Positions 26,991 to 36,092 of a stretch of DNA of 64,000 bases are shown here, piece by piece. Source of the stretch: Allobosea sp. (GTDB taxonomy: Bacteria > Pseudomonadota > Alphaproteobacteria > Rhizobiales > Beijerinckiaceae); NCBI RefSeq assembly GCF_017308015.1, contig NZ_JAFKFW010000027.1, forward strand, positions 1 through 64,000, written 5' to 3'. The position numbers and the translations under genes are program-made. The notes beneath the pieces are model-generated. The model saw nothing but the letters and a program-made list of their open reading frames with translations, was not told the origin of the DNA and searched no databases. Within the stretch, counting starts at the first letter, position 1. Each line of letters starts with the position of its first letter.

Positions 26991-27314
26991 ATGGGCGCCG
27001 ACATTGAAATCACCGGCCGTCTGGTGGCGGCAGCGCGCAACCTTATCGGGGTTAATGTAGATGTCTTTGCCCGGGCGGCCGGGCTTCCTGTTGATCTTGT
27101 CAACAGGATCGAGGCCAGCGGCAGTGCACGGGTCAATTCAGAACAACAGGCGATCGCCCTGCATCGTGCTTGCGAGCATTTCGGTGTCGTGGTGCTGGAC
27201 GAACGGGACGGAATGGGGGCCGGGGTCCGTTTGAAGTTCACCCGTCAGGACGTCAAGCAAATCCTGCGTCTGGAAGGCGAGGGCGGTATCGTCGCAAGCG
27301 ACGGAAATCCCTGA
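26991..27314 (+). CDS. Small XRE-like DNA-binding protein
   Basis: 107-aa protein with an N-terminal Cro/C1-type helix-turn-helix (residues about 8-66): LVAARNLIGV-like first helix, DVFARAAGLPVDLVNRIEA as the HTH core. The tail is short and charged. AAGGAGAG precedes the ATG. It converges on the Mrp antiporter operon (58 bases between the 3' ends). Its target is unknown; autoregulation at the AT-rich upstream segment is likely. It may be an orphan antitoxin-like regulator, but no toxin gene is adjacent. Confidence 0.7.
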   Translation: MGADIEITGRLVAAARNLIGVNVDVFARAAGLPVDLVNRIEASGSARVNSEQQAIALHRACEHFGVVVLDERDGMGAGVRLKFTRQDVKQILRLEGEGGIVASDGNP

Positions 27315-27371
27315 TATTTTCAGTTCGAATTTGTGGAGGTTCCGGCTGCGATTGCGGCATCTGCCGGGACG

Positions 27372-27767
27372 CTAAACCGTAGGCGGGGTCGATGTGCTCG
27401 CAGGTCGATCGGGCAGGCGCAGCAGGGAGCGGGGTGGCACCTCTCCCTTTCCTTCCGTTCGCTTCCGGTAGATTGCGGCGCGCGCGAGCAGCATGAGCGT
27501 GACCGGCGTCGTGACGGTGATGAAGAAGCCGATCAGAATCTCGTGGACGATCAGCCGCGAGCCCAGCGCCGAGAAGCAGATCGTCGATGCGAGCAGTATG
27601 GCGCCGGTTCCCCAGCTCGTGCCCAGCGTGGGTGCGTGAACCCGCTCGAAGAAGCTGCGGAAGCGCAAGATGCCGATTGCTCCGATGAGGGTCAGCCCCG
27701 CGCCCAGCACGAGGAAGAAAGCCGTCAGGAGAGCGGCCCAGGTGGGAAGGGCCTCCAGATGGTTCAT
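27372..27767 (-). CDS. mnhG: Mrp antiporter subunit G
   Basis: 131-aa membrane protein of the Na+/H+ (or K+/H+) Mrp complex with three predicted helices. The MnhG core is ILRFRSFFERVHAPTLGTSWG and LIVHEILIGFFITVTTPVTLMLLARAA. The ATG at 27767 overlaps the mnhF stop as ATGA. It is the last gene of the operon. Confidence 0.93.
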   Translation of the reverse strand: MNHLEALPTWAALLTAFFLVLGAGLTLIGAIGILRFRSFFERVHAPTLGTSWGTGAILLASTICFSALGSRLIVHEILIGFFITVTTPVTLMLLARAAIYRKRTEGKGEVPPRSLLRLPDRPASTSTPPTV

Positions 27768-28045
27768 TCGATCACCTCGCCACGCATCAGGAACTTGGCG
27801 AGCGCGATGCTCGAGACGAAACCCAGCACGCTGATGATCAGGGCCGCCTCGAAATAGATCGAACTGCCGGTGCGGATGCCGACCGTAAGCACCAGCAGCA
27901 TCGCACTGACATACATGGCGTCGAGGCACAGGACGCGATCCTGCGCGCGGGGCCCGCGGATCAGTCTGTAGGCACTGCAGCCCATGGCGGCTGCGAGCAT
28001 GGTCTGGGCTGCGGCCACCGCCCACAGGAGGATCGCCGCCGTCAT
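27764..28045 (-). CDS. mnhF: Mrp antiporter subunit F
   Basis: 93-aa small membrane subunit with three helices. The MnhF signature GPRAQDRVLCLDAMYVSAML lies between helices 1 and 2. It is needed for assembly of the multi-subunit antiporter. It overlaps mnhG by 4 bases and mnhE by 4 bases. Confidence 0.93.
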   Translation of the reverse strand: MTAAILLWAVAAAQTMLAAAMGCSAYRLIRGPRAQDRVLCLDAMYVSAMLLVLTVGIRTGSSIYFEAALIISVLGFVSSIALAKFLMRGEVIE

Positions 28046-28527
28046 TCGAATATCTCCATCAGCAGCCCCTCATAGCGGTGCTTGATCAGGGAAACCCATT
28101 CGGCTTCGTCGACGAGATCGAGCACATGGATCAGAAGAACGCCCGTATCGGGCGCGAATTCGACCCAGGCTGTTCCCGGTGTGCTGGTGACGATGCAGGC
28201 GAGGACGGCCAATCCGGTCTTGTCGCGCAGATCCAGGGGGATGGCAACGAAACCCGGAGCCCGCTTGCGGCGGCTGCCCTTGAGGATGATGCTGGCAACC
28301 GCGATGTTCGACTGCAGGATATCGTACGTGACGATTCCGAGGAGCTTGGGCAGGAGCTGCCAGCGCCTCAGCCGTGGTCTGGAGGGCTGGAGGGCCGCCA
28401 TGGCGCGGGACGCCCCAACGGCGACTGCGCCGCCGAGGAGAAACTGCCCAGCCGAGAAGGATGTGAGCAACAGCCACATCATCAGCAGCAGGGCGGTCAG
28501 GATCGGATACGGCAACAGACGGCTCAT
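28042..28527 (-). CDS. mnhE: Mrp antiporter subunit E
   Basis: 161-aa subunit with N-terminal helices (residues about 7-45) and a cytoplasmic C-terminal domain that contains the family phrases ITSTPGT-like VTSTPGTAWVEF and LLIHVLDL. It forms part of the MrpDEFG half of the complex. ATGA overlaps link it to mnhD upstream and mnhF downstream. Confidence 0.93.
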   Translation of the reverse strand: MSRLLPYPILTALLLMMWLLLTSFSAGQFLLGGAVAVGASRAMAALQPSRPRLRRWQLLPKLLGIVTYDILQSNIAVASIILKGSRRKRAPGFVAIPLDLRDKTGLAVLACIVTSTPGTAWVEFAPDTGVLLIHVLDLVDEAEWVSLIKHRYEGLLMEIFE

Positions 28528-30164
28528 CGCGAAGTGCTCGCAGGATGACCCGCTCCGAGCACGCCCTGAATATAGGTCGAAGGAGCATGGAGGGCGCGGG
28601 CTGCAGCCTCGGTGTAGTCGAGCAGGGCGCCGCCCTGCACGGCGAGCAATGTGCAGAGTGCCAGCAATCCGACGATCGGTGCGACTTCGACCACCAGAAC
28701 GCGCGGGACGATCGTCTCGAGCGGTGCCCAGAAAGTCCGGATGCCGGTTCGCATCATCGCAATCAATGCCGCCAGGCCGGACAGGATGATCAGTGCGGCC
28801 AGCAGCCAGATGTGCCGCGGGGTTTCAGCCGGCAAGCCCAGCCCGGAGGGGTTCAGCATGCCGGTCAGCATGGCGAACTTGGCGATGAAGCCGGAAAGCG
28901 GCGGCAGGCCGGCGAGCAGCAGCGCAACGCACCCGAACGATACGCCGAGGATGGCGAGTGCCCCCGGCATGACCACGCCGACTTCTTCGTCGTCGTGGTC
29001 CTCGACCTCGTCCTCGTCGGTTTCGTCGCCATAGGCTTCCATGGTGACGGCCAGAAGGTCGGCGCCAGGTGCTCGCGCCCGCTCCACCAACTCGATCAGC
29101 ATGAAGAAGGCTGCGGTGCTGAAGGTCGAGCTGACGAGATAGAACAGGGCGCCCGAGACGACTGCAGCATCGCCCAGGCCGGTCGCCGCGAGCAAGGTAC
29201 CCGCCGAGATGAGGACGCTATAGCCGGCGAGCTTGCCCATCGCCTGAGACGCCAGCATGCCGAACGTCGCGAAGGCGATGGTCGCCATGCCGCCCCAGAG
29301 CAGCACCGGGCCACCGAAGCCGGCTGCGGCTCCCGCCTGGGCACCGAAAAGCAGCAGCGTCAGGCGCAGGAGCACATAGGCCCCGACCTTGGTGAGCACC
29401 ACGAAGATTGCCGCGACCGGAGCGGCGGCCGCCATATAGGCGGAAGGCAGCCAGAAGCAGAGCGGCCACATCCCCGCCTTGATCAGGAAGGCGATTCCGA
29501 GGATCGCCGCGCCCGTATAGGCCAGCCCGCGGTCGGCGGCGGGGATGCCGGGCAGGCGAATGGCGAGATCGGCCATGTTCAGCGTCCCGGCGACGCCATA
29601 GATGAGGCTGACGCCGACGAGGAAAAGCAGCGAGGCCGCCAGGTTGATTGCGATGTAGTGCAGTCCGGCCCGGACCCTGAACGCGCCGGAACCGTGCAGC
29701 AGCAGCCCGTAGGATGCGGCGAGTGTGACCTCGAAGAAGACGAAGAGGTTGAACAGGTCGCCGGTCAGGAATGCGCCGCCGAGACCCATGAGCAGGAACT
29801 GGAAAAGCGTGTGGAAATGCGGCCCGGCGCGATGCCAGCGCGCCATCGAGAAGACGAGAGCGGCAATGGCCAGGACCGAGGTGAGGGCCAGCATCAACGC
29901 TGCCAGCCGGTCGAGCACGAGCACGATGGCGAAGGGCGCGGGCCAGTTGGCGACGGCATAGGAGACGGAGAGGGTGCTGCCTTCGCCCGGGACGCCATCG
30001 GCCATGCGCATCAGCAGGGCCGCTGCGACCGCAAGCAACAGGCAGGAGACGAGACTGAGGAGCGCCTTGAGCGTGTGGCGCAACTCGTCGATCAGCAGGA
30101 GCCCCGCTCCGGTGACGAGCGGCAGCAGGATCGGGACGATGAGAAGATGCCTCGTCCACTCCAT
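28524..30164 (-). CDS. mnhD: Mrp antiporter subunit D
   Basis: 546-aa polytopic subunit homologous to respiratory complex I antiporter-like subunits (NuoM/N), about 14 helices. Conserved proton-channel residues are within GGAFLTGDLFNLFVFFEVTLAASYGLL and LIKAGMWPLCFWLPSAYMAA. An unusual hydrophilic acidic loop (DETDEDEVEDHDDEE, about residues 380-395) sits between two helices. The start is at 30164, sharing one base with the mnhC stop codon. Confidence 0.94.
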   Translation of the reverse strand: MEWTRHLLIVPILLPLVTGAGLLLIDELRHTLKALLSLVSCLLLAVAAALLMRMADGVPGEGSTLSVSYAVANWPAPFAIVLVLDRLAALMLALTSVLAIAALVFSMARWHRAGPHFHTLFQFLLMGLGGAFLTGDLFNLFVFFEVTLAASYGLLLHGSGAFRVRAGLHYIAINLAASLLFLVGVSLIYGVAGTLNMADLAIRLPGIPAADRGLAYTGAAILGIAFLIKAGMWPLCFWLPSAYMAAAAPVAAIFVVLTKVGAYVLLRLTLLLFGAQAGAAAGFGGPVLLWGGMATIAFATFGMLASQAMGKLAGYSVLISAGTLLAATGLGDAAVVSGALFYLVSSTFSTAAFFMLIELVERARAPGADLLAVTMEAYGDETDEDEVEDHDDEEVGVVMPGALAILGVSFGCVALLLAGLPPLSGFIAKFAMLTGMLNPSGLGLPAETPRHIWLLAALIILSGLAALIAMMRTGIRTFWAPLETIVPRVLVVEVAPIVGLLALCTLLAVQGGALLDYTEAAARALHAPSTYIQGVLGAGHPASTSR

Positions 30165-30505
30165 CAGCGCTGCTCTCGTCCGTCGACATGGTCGTTGCCG
30201 GCCAGCCCGCGGGCGACGAGCAAGACCACCAGCAGCAATGCGGTCGTTGCGAAGCCGATGACGATTGCCGTGAGCACGAGCGCCTGCGGAACGGGGTCGG
30301 CATAATCGGAGGGATTCCCGGCGCCGCCGGGGCCGAGCACCGGCGGCACGCCGACGGTGAGCCGGCCCATGCTGAAGATGAAGAGATTCACCGCATAGGA
30401 GAGCAGAGACAGGCCGATGACGAGCTGATAGGTGCGGGGGCGCAGGACCAGCCAGACTCCCGATCCCGTAAGCGCTCCGATCGCGATCGCGAGCGTCAGT
30501 TCCAT
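30164..30505 (-). CDS. mnhC: Mrp antiporter subunit C
   Basis: 113-aa subunit resembling NuoK with three helices. Typical phrases are GVWLVLRPRTYQLVIGLSLLSYAVNLFIF and DPVPQALVLTAIVIGFATTA, the latter holding a conserved acidic residue. Start ATG at 30505 lies inside the 3' end of the mnhAB gene (10-base overlap). Confidence 0.94.
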   Translation of the reverse strand: MELTLAIAIGALTGSGVWLVLRPRTYQLVIGLSLLSYAVNLFIFSMGRLTVGVPPVLGPGGAGNPSDYADPVPQALVLTAIVIGFATTALLLVVLLVARGLAGNDHVDGREQR

Positions 30506-33399
30506 CGTTGGCGTTCCTCTCCAAGGCGGGCCGCGCGCAGGCGGCGTATCGATTGGTGGGCGATGGCGATCAGCATCAGCACCGTTGCGCCGACGACGAG
30601 GCTGAACACGCCGAGGTCGAAGAAGGTGGCGCTTGCCAACGGCACCTTTCCGACGAGCGGCAGCTCCGCGTACCGGAAGTAGGAGGTGAGGAACGAGTCG
30701 CCGAACAGAATCGCGGCCGCGCCGGTGAAAGCCGCCAGCAGCAGGCCGCCTCCGATCCAGGCGACCGGCAGGATGCGTAGCCGGTTCTCGACCCAGACCG
30801 TCCCTGCCGCCATGTATTGCAGGATGAAGCCGGCAGCCATCGCCACGCCCGCCGCAAAGCCGCCGCCGGGGGCGTCGTGGCCGCGCAGGAACAGATAGGC
30901 AGCCAGCACGATGATGACCGGGAACATCCACTGCATGATCACGGACGGCACGTAGAGATATTCTTCCTTCGTCGCCTCGGCCTCGGTGCTGGGCTCGGCC
31001 TCGTCATAGGAGCGCTGGATGAGCTGCTGCTCGGGACGCTCGATCGTGTCCGGCGCGGGGCGGAAGCGCCGCAACAGCGCAAACACGGACAGCGCGACGA
31101 TGCCGAGGACCGTGATCTCTCCGAGCGTGTCGAACCCGCGGAAATCGACGAGGATGACGTTGACGACGTTTCGGCCGCCGCCCTCCGCATAGGCTTTCTC
31201 CAGGAAGAAGCGCGCAATCGTATCGGGCGGAGCACGCGTCATCACGGCGTAGGAGATCGCCGCCATTCCCAGGCCGGCCACGACAGCGATCGCCAGATCG
31301 CGGAAACGGCGCAGCCGCAACGGCCATTCGCTCGGTTCGGACAGGTCAGGCGAACGTTTGGGCAGCCAGCGCAGGCCGAGCAGGATCAGCACGGTGGTCA
31401 CGATCTCGACCACGAGCTGGGTCGCCGCCAGATCCGGTGCGGAGAGCCAGACGAAGGTCAGGCAGGTCACGAGCCCCGTGCCGCCCAGCAGCGCAAGCGC
31501 CGCGAGGCGGTGGAATTTGGCCAGATAGGCGGCGGCTATCGCGCAGGTCACGCCTACCGCCCAGAGGCCCGTGAAGGCCAAATCCATGGCTCCATGGCGG
31601 GTGGACGCGAAGTCGAGGCCCAGGACGAGGACAGGGACGATACCCGCCGCGATCGCGGCGACCACCACCAGGCGCATCTGCGGCTGGAGGCGCGTGGTGC
31701 CGAATGCCTCCTCGATGAGGCGCGCCCAGCGCCACGAGATCGCGACCGTCACCCGCTCGAAGATACGCTGGCCGTCGATCCGGCCGAGAAGCGGCGGGCG
31801 TTCGGTGCGCTCGAGATAGTTTCCGGCCACGAGATAGAGCAGCGCGCCGCCGGCCAGCGCGATGACGCTCATCACAAGCGGCACGTTGATCCCGTGCCAG
31901 ACCGCCAGGCTGTATTGCGGCGTCGCGGGGCCGAGCACGGACGATACGGCCACATGGAGGAAGGGACCGATCGTCAGAGCGGGGATCGTTCCGATGACGA
32001 GGCAGGCGACGACCAGGAACATGGCCGGGAAGCGCATCCAGAACGGTGGTTCATGCGGCTCGCGGGGAAAGCTCTCGGGCGGCGCTCCCAGGAAGATCGA
32101 ATGGATCAACCGCAGGGAATAGGTCACGGCCAGCGCGCTGCCGAGAACTGCCGCATAGGGGGCGGCTTTGTCGAGCCAGGAATCGGCGTGGGTCTCCACG
32201 GCTTCCGCGAAGAACATCTCCTTCGACAGGAAGCCGTTCAGCAACGGCACGCCCGCCATGGCGGCGCTGGCGACCATGGCCAGCGTGCCCGTGATCGGCA
32301 TGTAGCGGAACAGGCCGGAAAGCCGCCGCAGGTCGCGCGTGCCGGTCTCGTGGTCGATGATGCCGGCCGCCATGAACAGCGATGCCTTGAAGGCCGCGTG
32401 ATTCAGCATGTGGAAGATCGCAGCCACCGCGGCGAGCGGGCTTCCGAGGCTGAGAAGCAGCGTGATCAGGCCGAGATGGCTGATCGTCGAATAGGCGAGC
32501 AGCCCCTTCAGGTCATGCTGGAACATGGCGAGATAGGCGCCGAGCACGAGCGAGGCCATTCCGGCGATGCCCACGATCATGAACCATTCCTGAGTGCCTG
32601 CCAGCACCGGCCATAGCCGCGCCATGAGGAAGACGCCCGCCTTCACCATTGTGGCCGAATGCAGGAACGCCGAGACGGGCGTAGGCGCCGCCATGGCGTT
32701 GGGCAACCAGAAATGGAAGGGGAACTGCGCGCTCTTCGTCAGTGTGCCCAGGAGAATGAGCAGGAGCGTCGGAACATACAGGTCATGCGAACGGACGCGG
32801 TCCCCGGATCGAAGCACGACGTCGAGGTCGTAGCTGCCGACGATGTGGCCGAGCAGAAGCACACCGGCCAACAGGGCGAGGCCTCCCATGCCCGTCACGG
32901 TCATGGCCATGCGAGCGCCGTCGCGCGCTGCCTGATTGTGATGCCAGTAACCGATCAGCAGGAACGAGAAGATGCTGGTCAGCTCCCAGAACACGACCAG
33001 CAGAATCAGATTCCCCGCCAGGACAACGCCGAGCATCGAGCCACAGAAGGCGAGGAAGAAAAGGTAGAAGCGGCGGACAGGATCCTCGGCGGAAATATAG
33101 TATCTGGCGTACATGACAACGAGCACGCCAATGCCGCTGACGAGGACGGCAAAGATCCAGGCGAAGCCGTCCATCCTCAGCGTGAAATTCAGGCCGAGAG
33201 AAGGAATCCATTCGATGTCGTACCGGACGACGTTCCCGCCGCTCACGGATGGATAAAGCGAGGCCGCCAGAACCAGGCAAGCGATCATGGTTGCCCCGGT
33301 GATCCAGGTCGCCGATTCGCGCCCGCCTCGAACCACGACCACGGCCAGGCTGGCGAGGAAAGGCAAGACCAGGGTCAGGACTAGCGGGGAAGGCTCCAT
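30496..33399 (-). CDS. mnhA: Mrp antiporter fused subunits A and B
   Basis: 967-aa protein. Residues 1 to about 800 form MnhA (complex I NuoL-like, with FWELTSIFSFLLIGYWHH and HSATMVKAGVFLMARL); residues about 820-950 form MnhB (SVIMQWMFPVIIVLAAYLFL, DAPGGGFAAGVAMAAGFILQYMA region). The A-B fusion is the usual arrangement in group-2 Mrp/Pha operons of alphaproteobacteria. It is the first gene of the seven-subunit operon (AB-C-D-E-F-G), which exports Na+ or K+ for proton uptake and supports alkaline or salt tolerance. A GAGAACG-type weak ribosome site precedes the ATG. Confidence 0.95.
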   Translation of the reverse strand: MEPSPLVLTLVLPFLASLAVVVVRGGRESATWITGATMIACLVLAASLYPSVSGGNVVRYDIEWIPSLGLNFTLRMDGFAWIFAVLVSGIGVLVVMYARYYISAEDPVRRFYLFFLAFCGSMLGVVLAGNLILLVVFWELTSIFSFLLIGYWHHNQAARDGARMAMTVTGMGGLALLAGVLLLGHIVGSYDLDVVLRSGDRVRSHDLYVPTLLLILLGTLTKSAQFPFHFWLPNAMAAPTPVSAFLHSATMVKAGVFLMARLWPVLAGTQEWFMIVGIAGMASLVLGAYLAMFQHDLKGLLAYSTISHLGLITLLLSLGSPLAAVAAIFHMLNHAAFKASLFMAAGIIDHETGTRDLRRLSGLFRYMPITGTLAMVASAAMAGVPLLNGFLSKEMFFAEAVETHADSWLDKAAPYAAVLGSALAVTYSLRLIHSIFLGAPPESFPREPHEPPFWMRFPAMFLVVACLVIGTIPALTIGPFLHVAVSSVLGPATPQYSLAVWHGINVPLVMSVIALAGGALLYLVAGNYLERTERPPLLGRIDGQRIFERVTVAISWRWARLIEEAFGTTRLQPQMRLVVVAAIAAGIVPVLVLGLDFASTRHGAMDLAFTGLWAVGVTCAIAAAYLAKFHRLAALALLGGTGLVTCLTFVWLSAPDLAATQLVVEIVTTVLILLGLRWLPKRSPDLSEPSEWPLRLRRFRDLAIAVVAGLGMAAISYAVMTRAPPDTIARFFLEKAYAEGGGRNVVNVILVDFRGFDTLGEITVLGIVALSVFALLRRFRPAPDTIERPEQQLIQRSYDEAEPSTEAEATKEEYLYVPSVIMQWMFPVIIVLAAYLFLRGHDAPGGGFAAGVAMAAGFILQYMAAGTVWVENRLRILPVAWIGGGLLLAAFTGAAAILFGDSFLTSYFRYAELPLVGKVPLASATFFDLGVFSLVVGATVLMLIAIAHQSIRRLRAARLGEERQRWN

Positions 33400-34219
33400 C
33401 GTTCTCCATCAATCGGCAGGTATGCGTTCTTAGCCCGTCGAGGGCGATCTACCAATGGAGTGATTCGGATATTCGTCGTGTGCGGCTAATCGCGCGCCCG
33501 CTGCCCGTCTCCATCGGATCGGCTTCAGTCACCTCGACCCAGGGCGGCTTTTCGAGGTTGCTCCCGATCATGGGGCTTGGATCTCCCGTGAACAGCCCGG
33601 ACACGGTCAGAGCCGAGGGCTTAGGATAGAAATTTCCGCGGCGGTGATATCCCTGTCCTGGTCGATCAAGAGCCGCCCTTCAGATCGCTGTCTGTCTCGA
33701 TGCGATAGCGGACGAAGCACCCGAATGTCACCCTCCGATCTGCGATGCCGTCCGCCGCGGGCAGTTCGGCGCGGTTCAAATTGAGGGAAGGTGGCTGTAT
33801 GAGCGGTGTCACCGGTCGGTACGCGATGCCGCCACCCTGAGGCAAAGCCGTCGATTTCGGGGCGAGAGCGGAGATATCGGCATCATGCGTAGCTGAGCAT
33901 GTGTTGTTGGGTTGCCAATGAAAGCGTCTATTTTCTGGCGATCCCGATAGTCCGTCTGAATGCATTTCCCGCGATCACGTTGCATTCGGCGGGCGTGTCA
34001 TGCCGACTTCGATCTCGGCTTCGTAGCAGAGCGCCGGCGGCCGGGCCGGCAGGCGCTGCCGGGAAAGAGATGCCCGATGCAGAGCGCCGGCGGCCGGGCA
34101 GATACTCGATGAAGACCGGGCCGGGTTTGCGCCTGCGGCAGTCCCGGCCCGATCCGGAGGCAAGAGTTCTCCGTCGATCTTGCGGCATGCCGGTGAGCGC
34201 CCCGACCTGGGGTGCGATC
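33400..34219. other. Intergenic region between mrp operon and mscS
   Basis: About 820 bases with no supported gene. Frames around 33666-33965 (minus) and 33899-34225 (plus) have no recognisable domain. The segment 33400-33480 should contain the mrp promoter. A duplicated GC-rich 21-mer lies at 34026 and 34079. Confidence 0.45.
34026..34099 (+). repeat. Direct repeat, two 21-bp copies
   Basis: The same 21 bases (starting GCAGAGCGCCGGCGG, ending CCGGGC) occur at 34026-34046 and 34079-34099, a period of 53 bases. The copies are identical, unlike the rest of the unit. Origin unknown; it might be an old duplication or a decayed repeat element. Confidence 0.6.
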
Positions 34220-35101
34220 CTATAGCAAGCGAAGACGGGTTCCCGGCGGCCGGAGCCCACTCGACCTGACCGCCACGTCGATTGCCGAGAAGACCGCATC
34301 CCGGCAGTCGATCTCTTCCGCAAAGCTGGGCACCCAGAAGCGAACGGCATATCGAATGCCATCGCCGTCATAGGATACGACCCTTACGTCGGGTGCTGGA
34401 CTCGGCAGGATCACCGATGGTCCGGCAGACGCCTCTGCGAGAAGCTTTTTGGCTTCATCGACCGGTACATCGTGATCGAGCACGATCTGGACCTTTGACC
34501 GGTAGCGTTGACGCGGGGCGCTATAGTTGGTCAGACGCTGCCGGGCGATCTGGCTGTTTGGCAGGATGGTGTAGGTTTCGTCCCGTGTAAGAAGCCTGGT
34601 CGTACGCCACCCGATCTCCACGATCCTCCCGCGGATGCTGGTGTCGATTTCGACCCAGTCCCCGATGCGGTAAGGTGCTTCCAGCCCCAGTGCGATCCCG
34701 GAAAGTACGTCGGCCAGGGCGTTCCGGATTGCGAAACCGAGGATCGCTAGAACGAGCCCGGACCCCGCGAGCGCGCCGCTGACAGACTGGCCGAATACCA
34801 GAATGATGGTCGCGATTGCGGCGGCCAGAAAAAGAGCGGCCGAAACCAGCTCCTGAAGCAGCCGCGGCACCCGCCGCTGGTTCGGTCCAGCGCGCTCGAG
34901 AGCGATACCGATCAGGCGGCCGCCCAGCCAGGCTGCCGTGAAATAGCTCATTGCGCCCGAAAGAAGCCTGATGGCATTGGGCTCGATACCCGGGTGGATC
35001 GCATCGAGGGCAGGCTGGTGTATGAGATAGGTCCCAATGCTCGCTACCATGGCCGCTGTGGGCCAGATCAGGCGGCGGCGAGAGGTTCTATGTGACCTCA
35101 T
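34220..35101 (-). CDS. MscS-family mechanosensitive channel
   Basis: 293-aa inner-membrane protein with about four helices. The pore helix and beta domain region reads LAGSGLVLAILGFAIRNALADVLSGIALGLEAPYRIGDWVEI, which is diagnostic for MscS. RGRIVEIGWRTTRLLTRDE and ILPNSQIARQRLTNYS belong to the beta domain. It releases solutes under hypo-osmotic stress. Its start overlaps the stop of a small upstream frame (ATGA), suggesting coupling. Confidence 0.9.
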   Translation of the reverse strand: MRSHRTSRRRLIWPTAAMVASIGTYLIHQPALDAIHPGIEPNAIRLLSGAMSYFTAAWLGGRLIGIALERAGPNQRRVPRLLQELVSAALFLAAAIATIILVFGQSVSGALAGSGLVLAILGFAIRNALADVLSGIALGLEAPYRIGDWVEIDTSIRGRIVEIGWRTTRLLTRDETYTILPNSQIARQRLTNYSAPRQRYRSKVQIVLDHDVPVDEAKKLLAEASAGPSVILPSPAPDVRVVSYDGDGIRYAVRFWVPSFAEEIDCRDAVFSAIDVAVRSSGLRPPGTRLRLL

Positions 35102-35322
35102 GAACGGCTCGTCTGCCAGTTTGACGGCTGTGCTGCGGAGCTGCGAGCGTATCCCGCCGGATTGGCCAGGTGCCGTTCTCCCCCCGGCAGGCCGATTTGT
35201 GTGAACGGGCTCACGCGAAGCCTACACCACGGACAGCGCACTGCCGCCAGCGGCAAGCGACGGCTGCAACTTGCGCAAGTCGGGTTGAATTGAATTGACA
35301 CTGGTATCCTTTCTGAGTGCAC
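35098..35322 (-). CDS. Possible small zinc-ribbon protein
   Basis: 74-codon frame with two CxxC pairs, CASC and CPWC, 15 residues apart (PTCASCSRRLPLAAVRCPWC), the layout of a zinc ribbon. Its stop overlaps the mscS start as ATGA. The C-terminal half is low in structure. No strong Shine-Dalgarno is visible, so it may be a chance frame. Confidence 0.35.
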   Translation of the reverse strand: MHSERIPVSIQFNPTCASCSRRLPLAAVRCPWCRLRVSPFTQIGLPGGERHLANPAGYARSSAAQPSNWQTSRS

Positions 35323-35389
35323 GCATCGGATGCGCGAAGGCCTTTTACGGGCTCGTTCTTTTGAATAAATTTGGCGTATGATAGATTTC

Positions 35390-35690
35390 GCGGCATTGCA
35401 CTTGGAAGTAGTTCTATTTTTTATTCATGTTATTTTTGTAAATATAATCTATGTATTAAATTATGATATTTTTCAAGCACTTTAAAAAAAATTATTATTT
35501 TTAAACAAATATCGAAATTCAATCTTCCAACATTTTATCGTCTAAAATAGATTTAGCTTTAGTATTTCTCATAATATATTATGATCCTGAATACATTTTC
35601 AGAAACGGTCTGTGTAGGATTTTTCACGTTTCAAAGCAAAACTTGGGTATTTCAATATTAAATTTCTATTTGAGGCGAATTAATTTTGCA
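35390..35690. other. Very AT-rich island
   Basis: About 300 bases with roughly three quarters A/T, including long A and T runs, in an otherwise GC-rich window. No gene, palindrome array or iteron was recognised. It directly adjoins the decayed IS5-type transposase, so it is probably foreign DNA brought in or left by a mobile element. Confidence 0.7.
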
Positions 35691-36092
35691 TCATAGTCCA
35701 TAGACGGTAATTCGCCTTGCAAAGGTGTCGCCATGGATAGGCTCTGTCGGCGAGAAGGATTTTGTTCGGCATGATCATGTCCAGCATGTCGGCGGCCGGG
35801 CGACCGTGATGAGTTGGTCCTTGGTCAGCTTCTAACTGATCGCGTGACCTCGGGCAGCAACGGCAAAGCAAATCTTGGTGGTCAGGCTGCGGCGCGCGCG
35901 ATCCATGCAACGGGATCGCTCCGTCGTTCTTGGGTCGTCAGCGGTACGCTGGTGAACACGGATAGACGAAGCTTCGATTATTCGGATGTCGTCGTAAGCG
36001 GTTGACGCGTCCTGCAGAATGCGCGCCGGGCGACCGGCCTTGCGCCGCCGGCCGATGCAGGTCGTATGCGGCCTGGAGAGCGAGATCCGCAT
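35680..36092 (-). pseudogene. Decayed IS5-family transposase
   Basis: Two minus-strand frames give successive parts of a DDE transposase: IIEASSIRVHQ followed by CMDRARRSLTTKICFAVAARG (35832-36092), then PADMLDMIMPNKILLADRAYPWR (35680-35910). These match the order of the IS5/IS427 core (D..S.VRVHQ, GRSRGGLTTKIH, LLADRGYD). The frame shifts between them and the C-terminal D..E part is lost, so it is inactive. Inverted-repeat ends were not found. Confidence 0.75.

Noticed and set aside
26391-27314. Toxin-antitoxin pair formed by the small acidic ORF and the XRE-like gene
   Set aside because: They are on opposite strands 360 bases apart and the small ORF shows no toxin fold.
34026-34099. CRISPR-like array
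   Set aside because: Only two repeat copies, GC-rich, without cas genes or further spacers.
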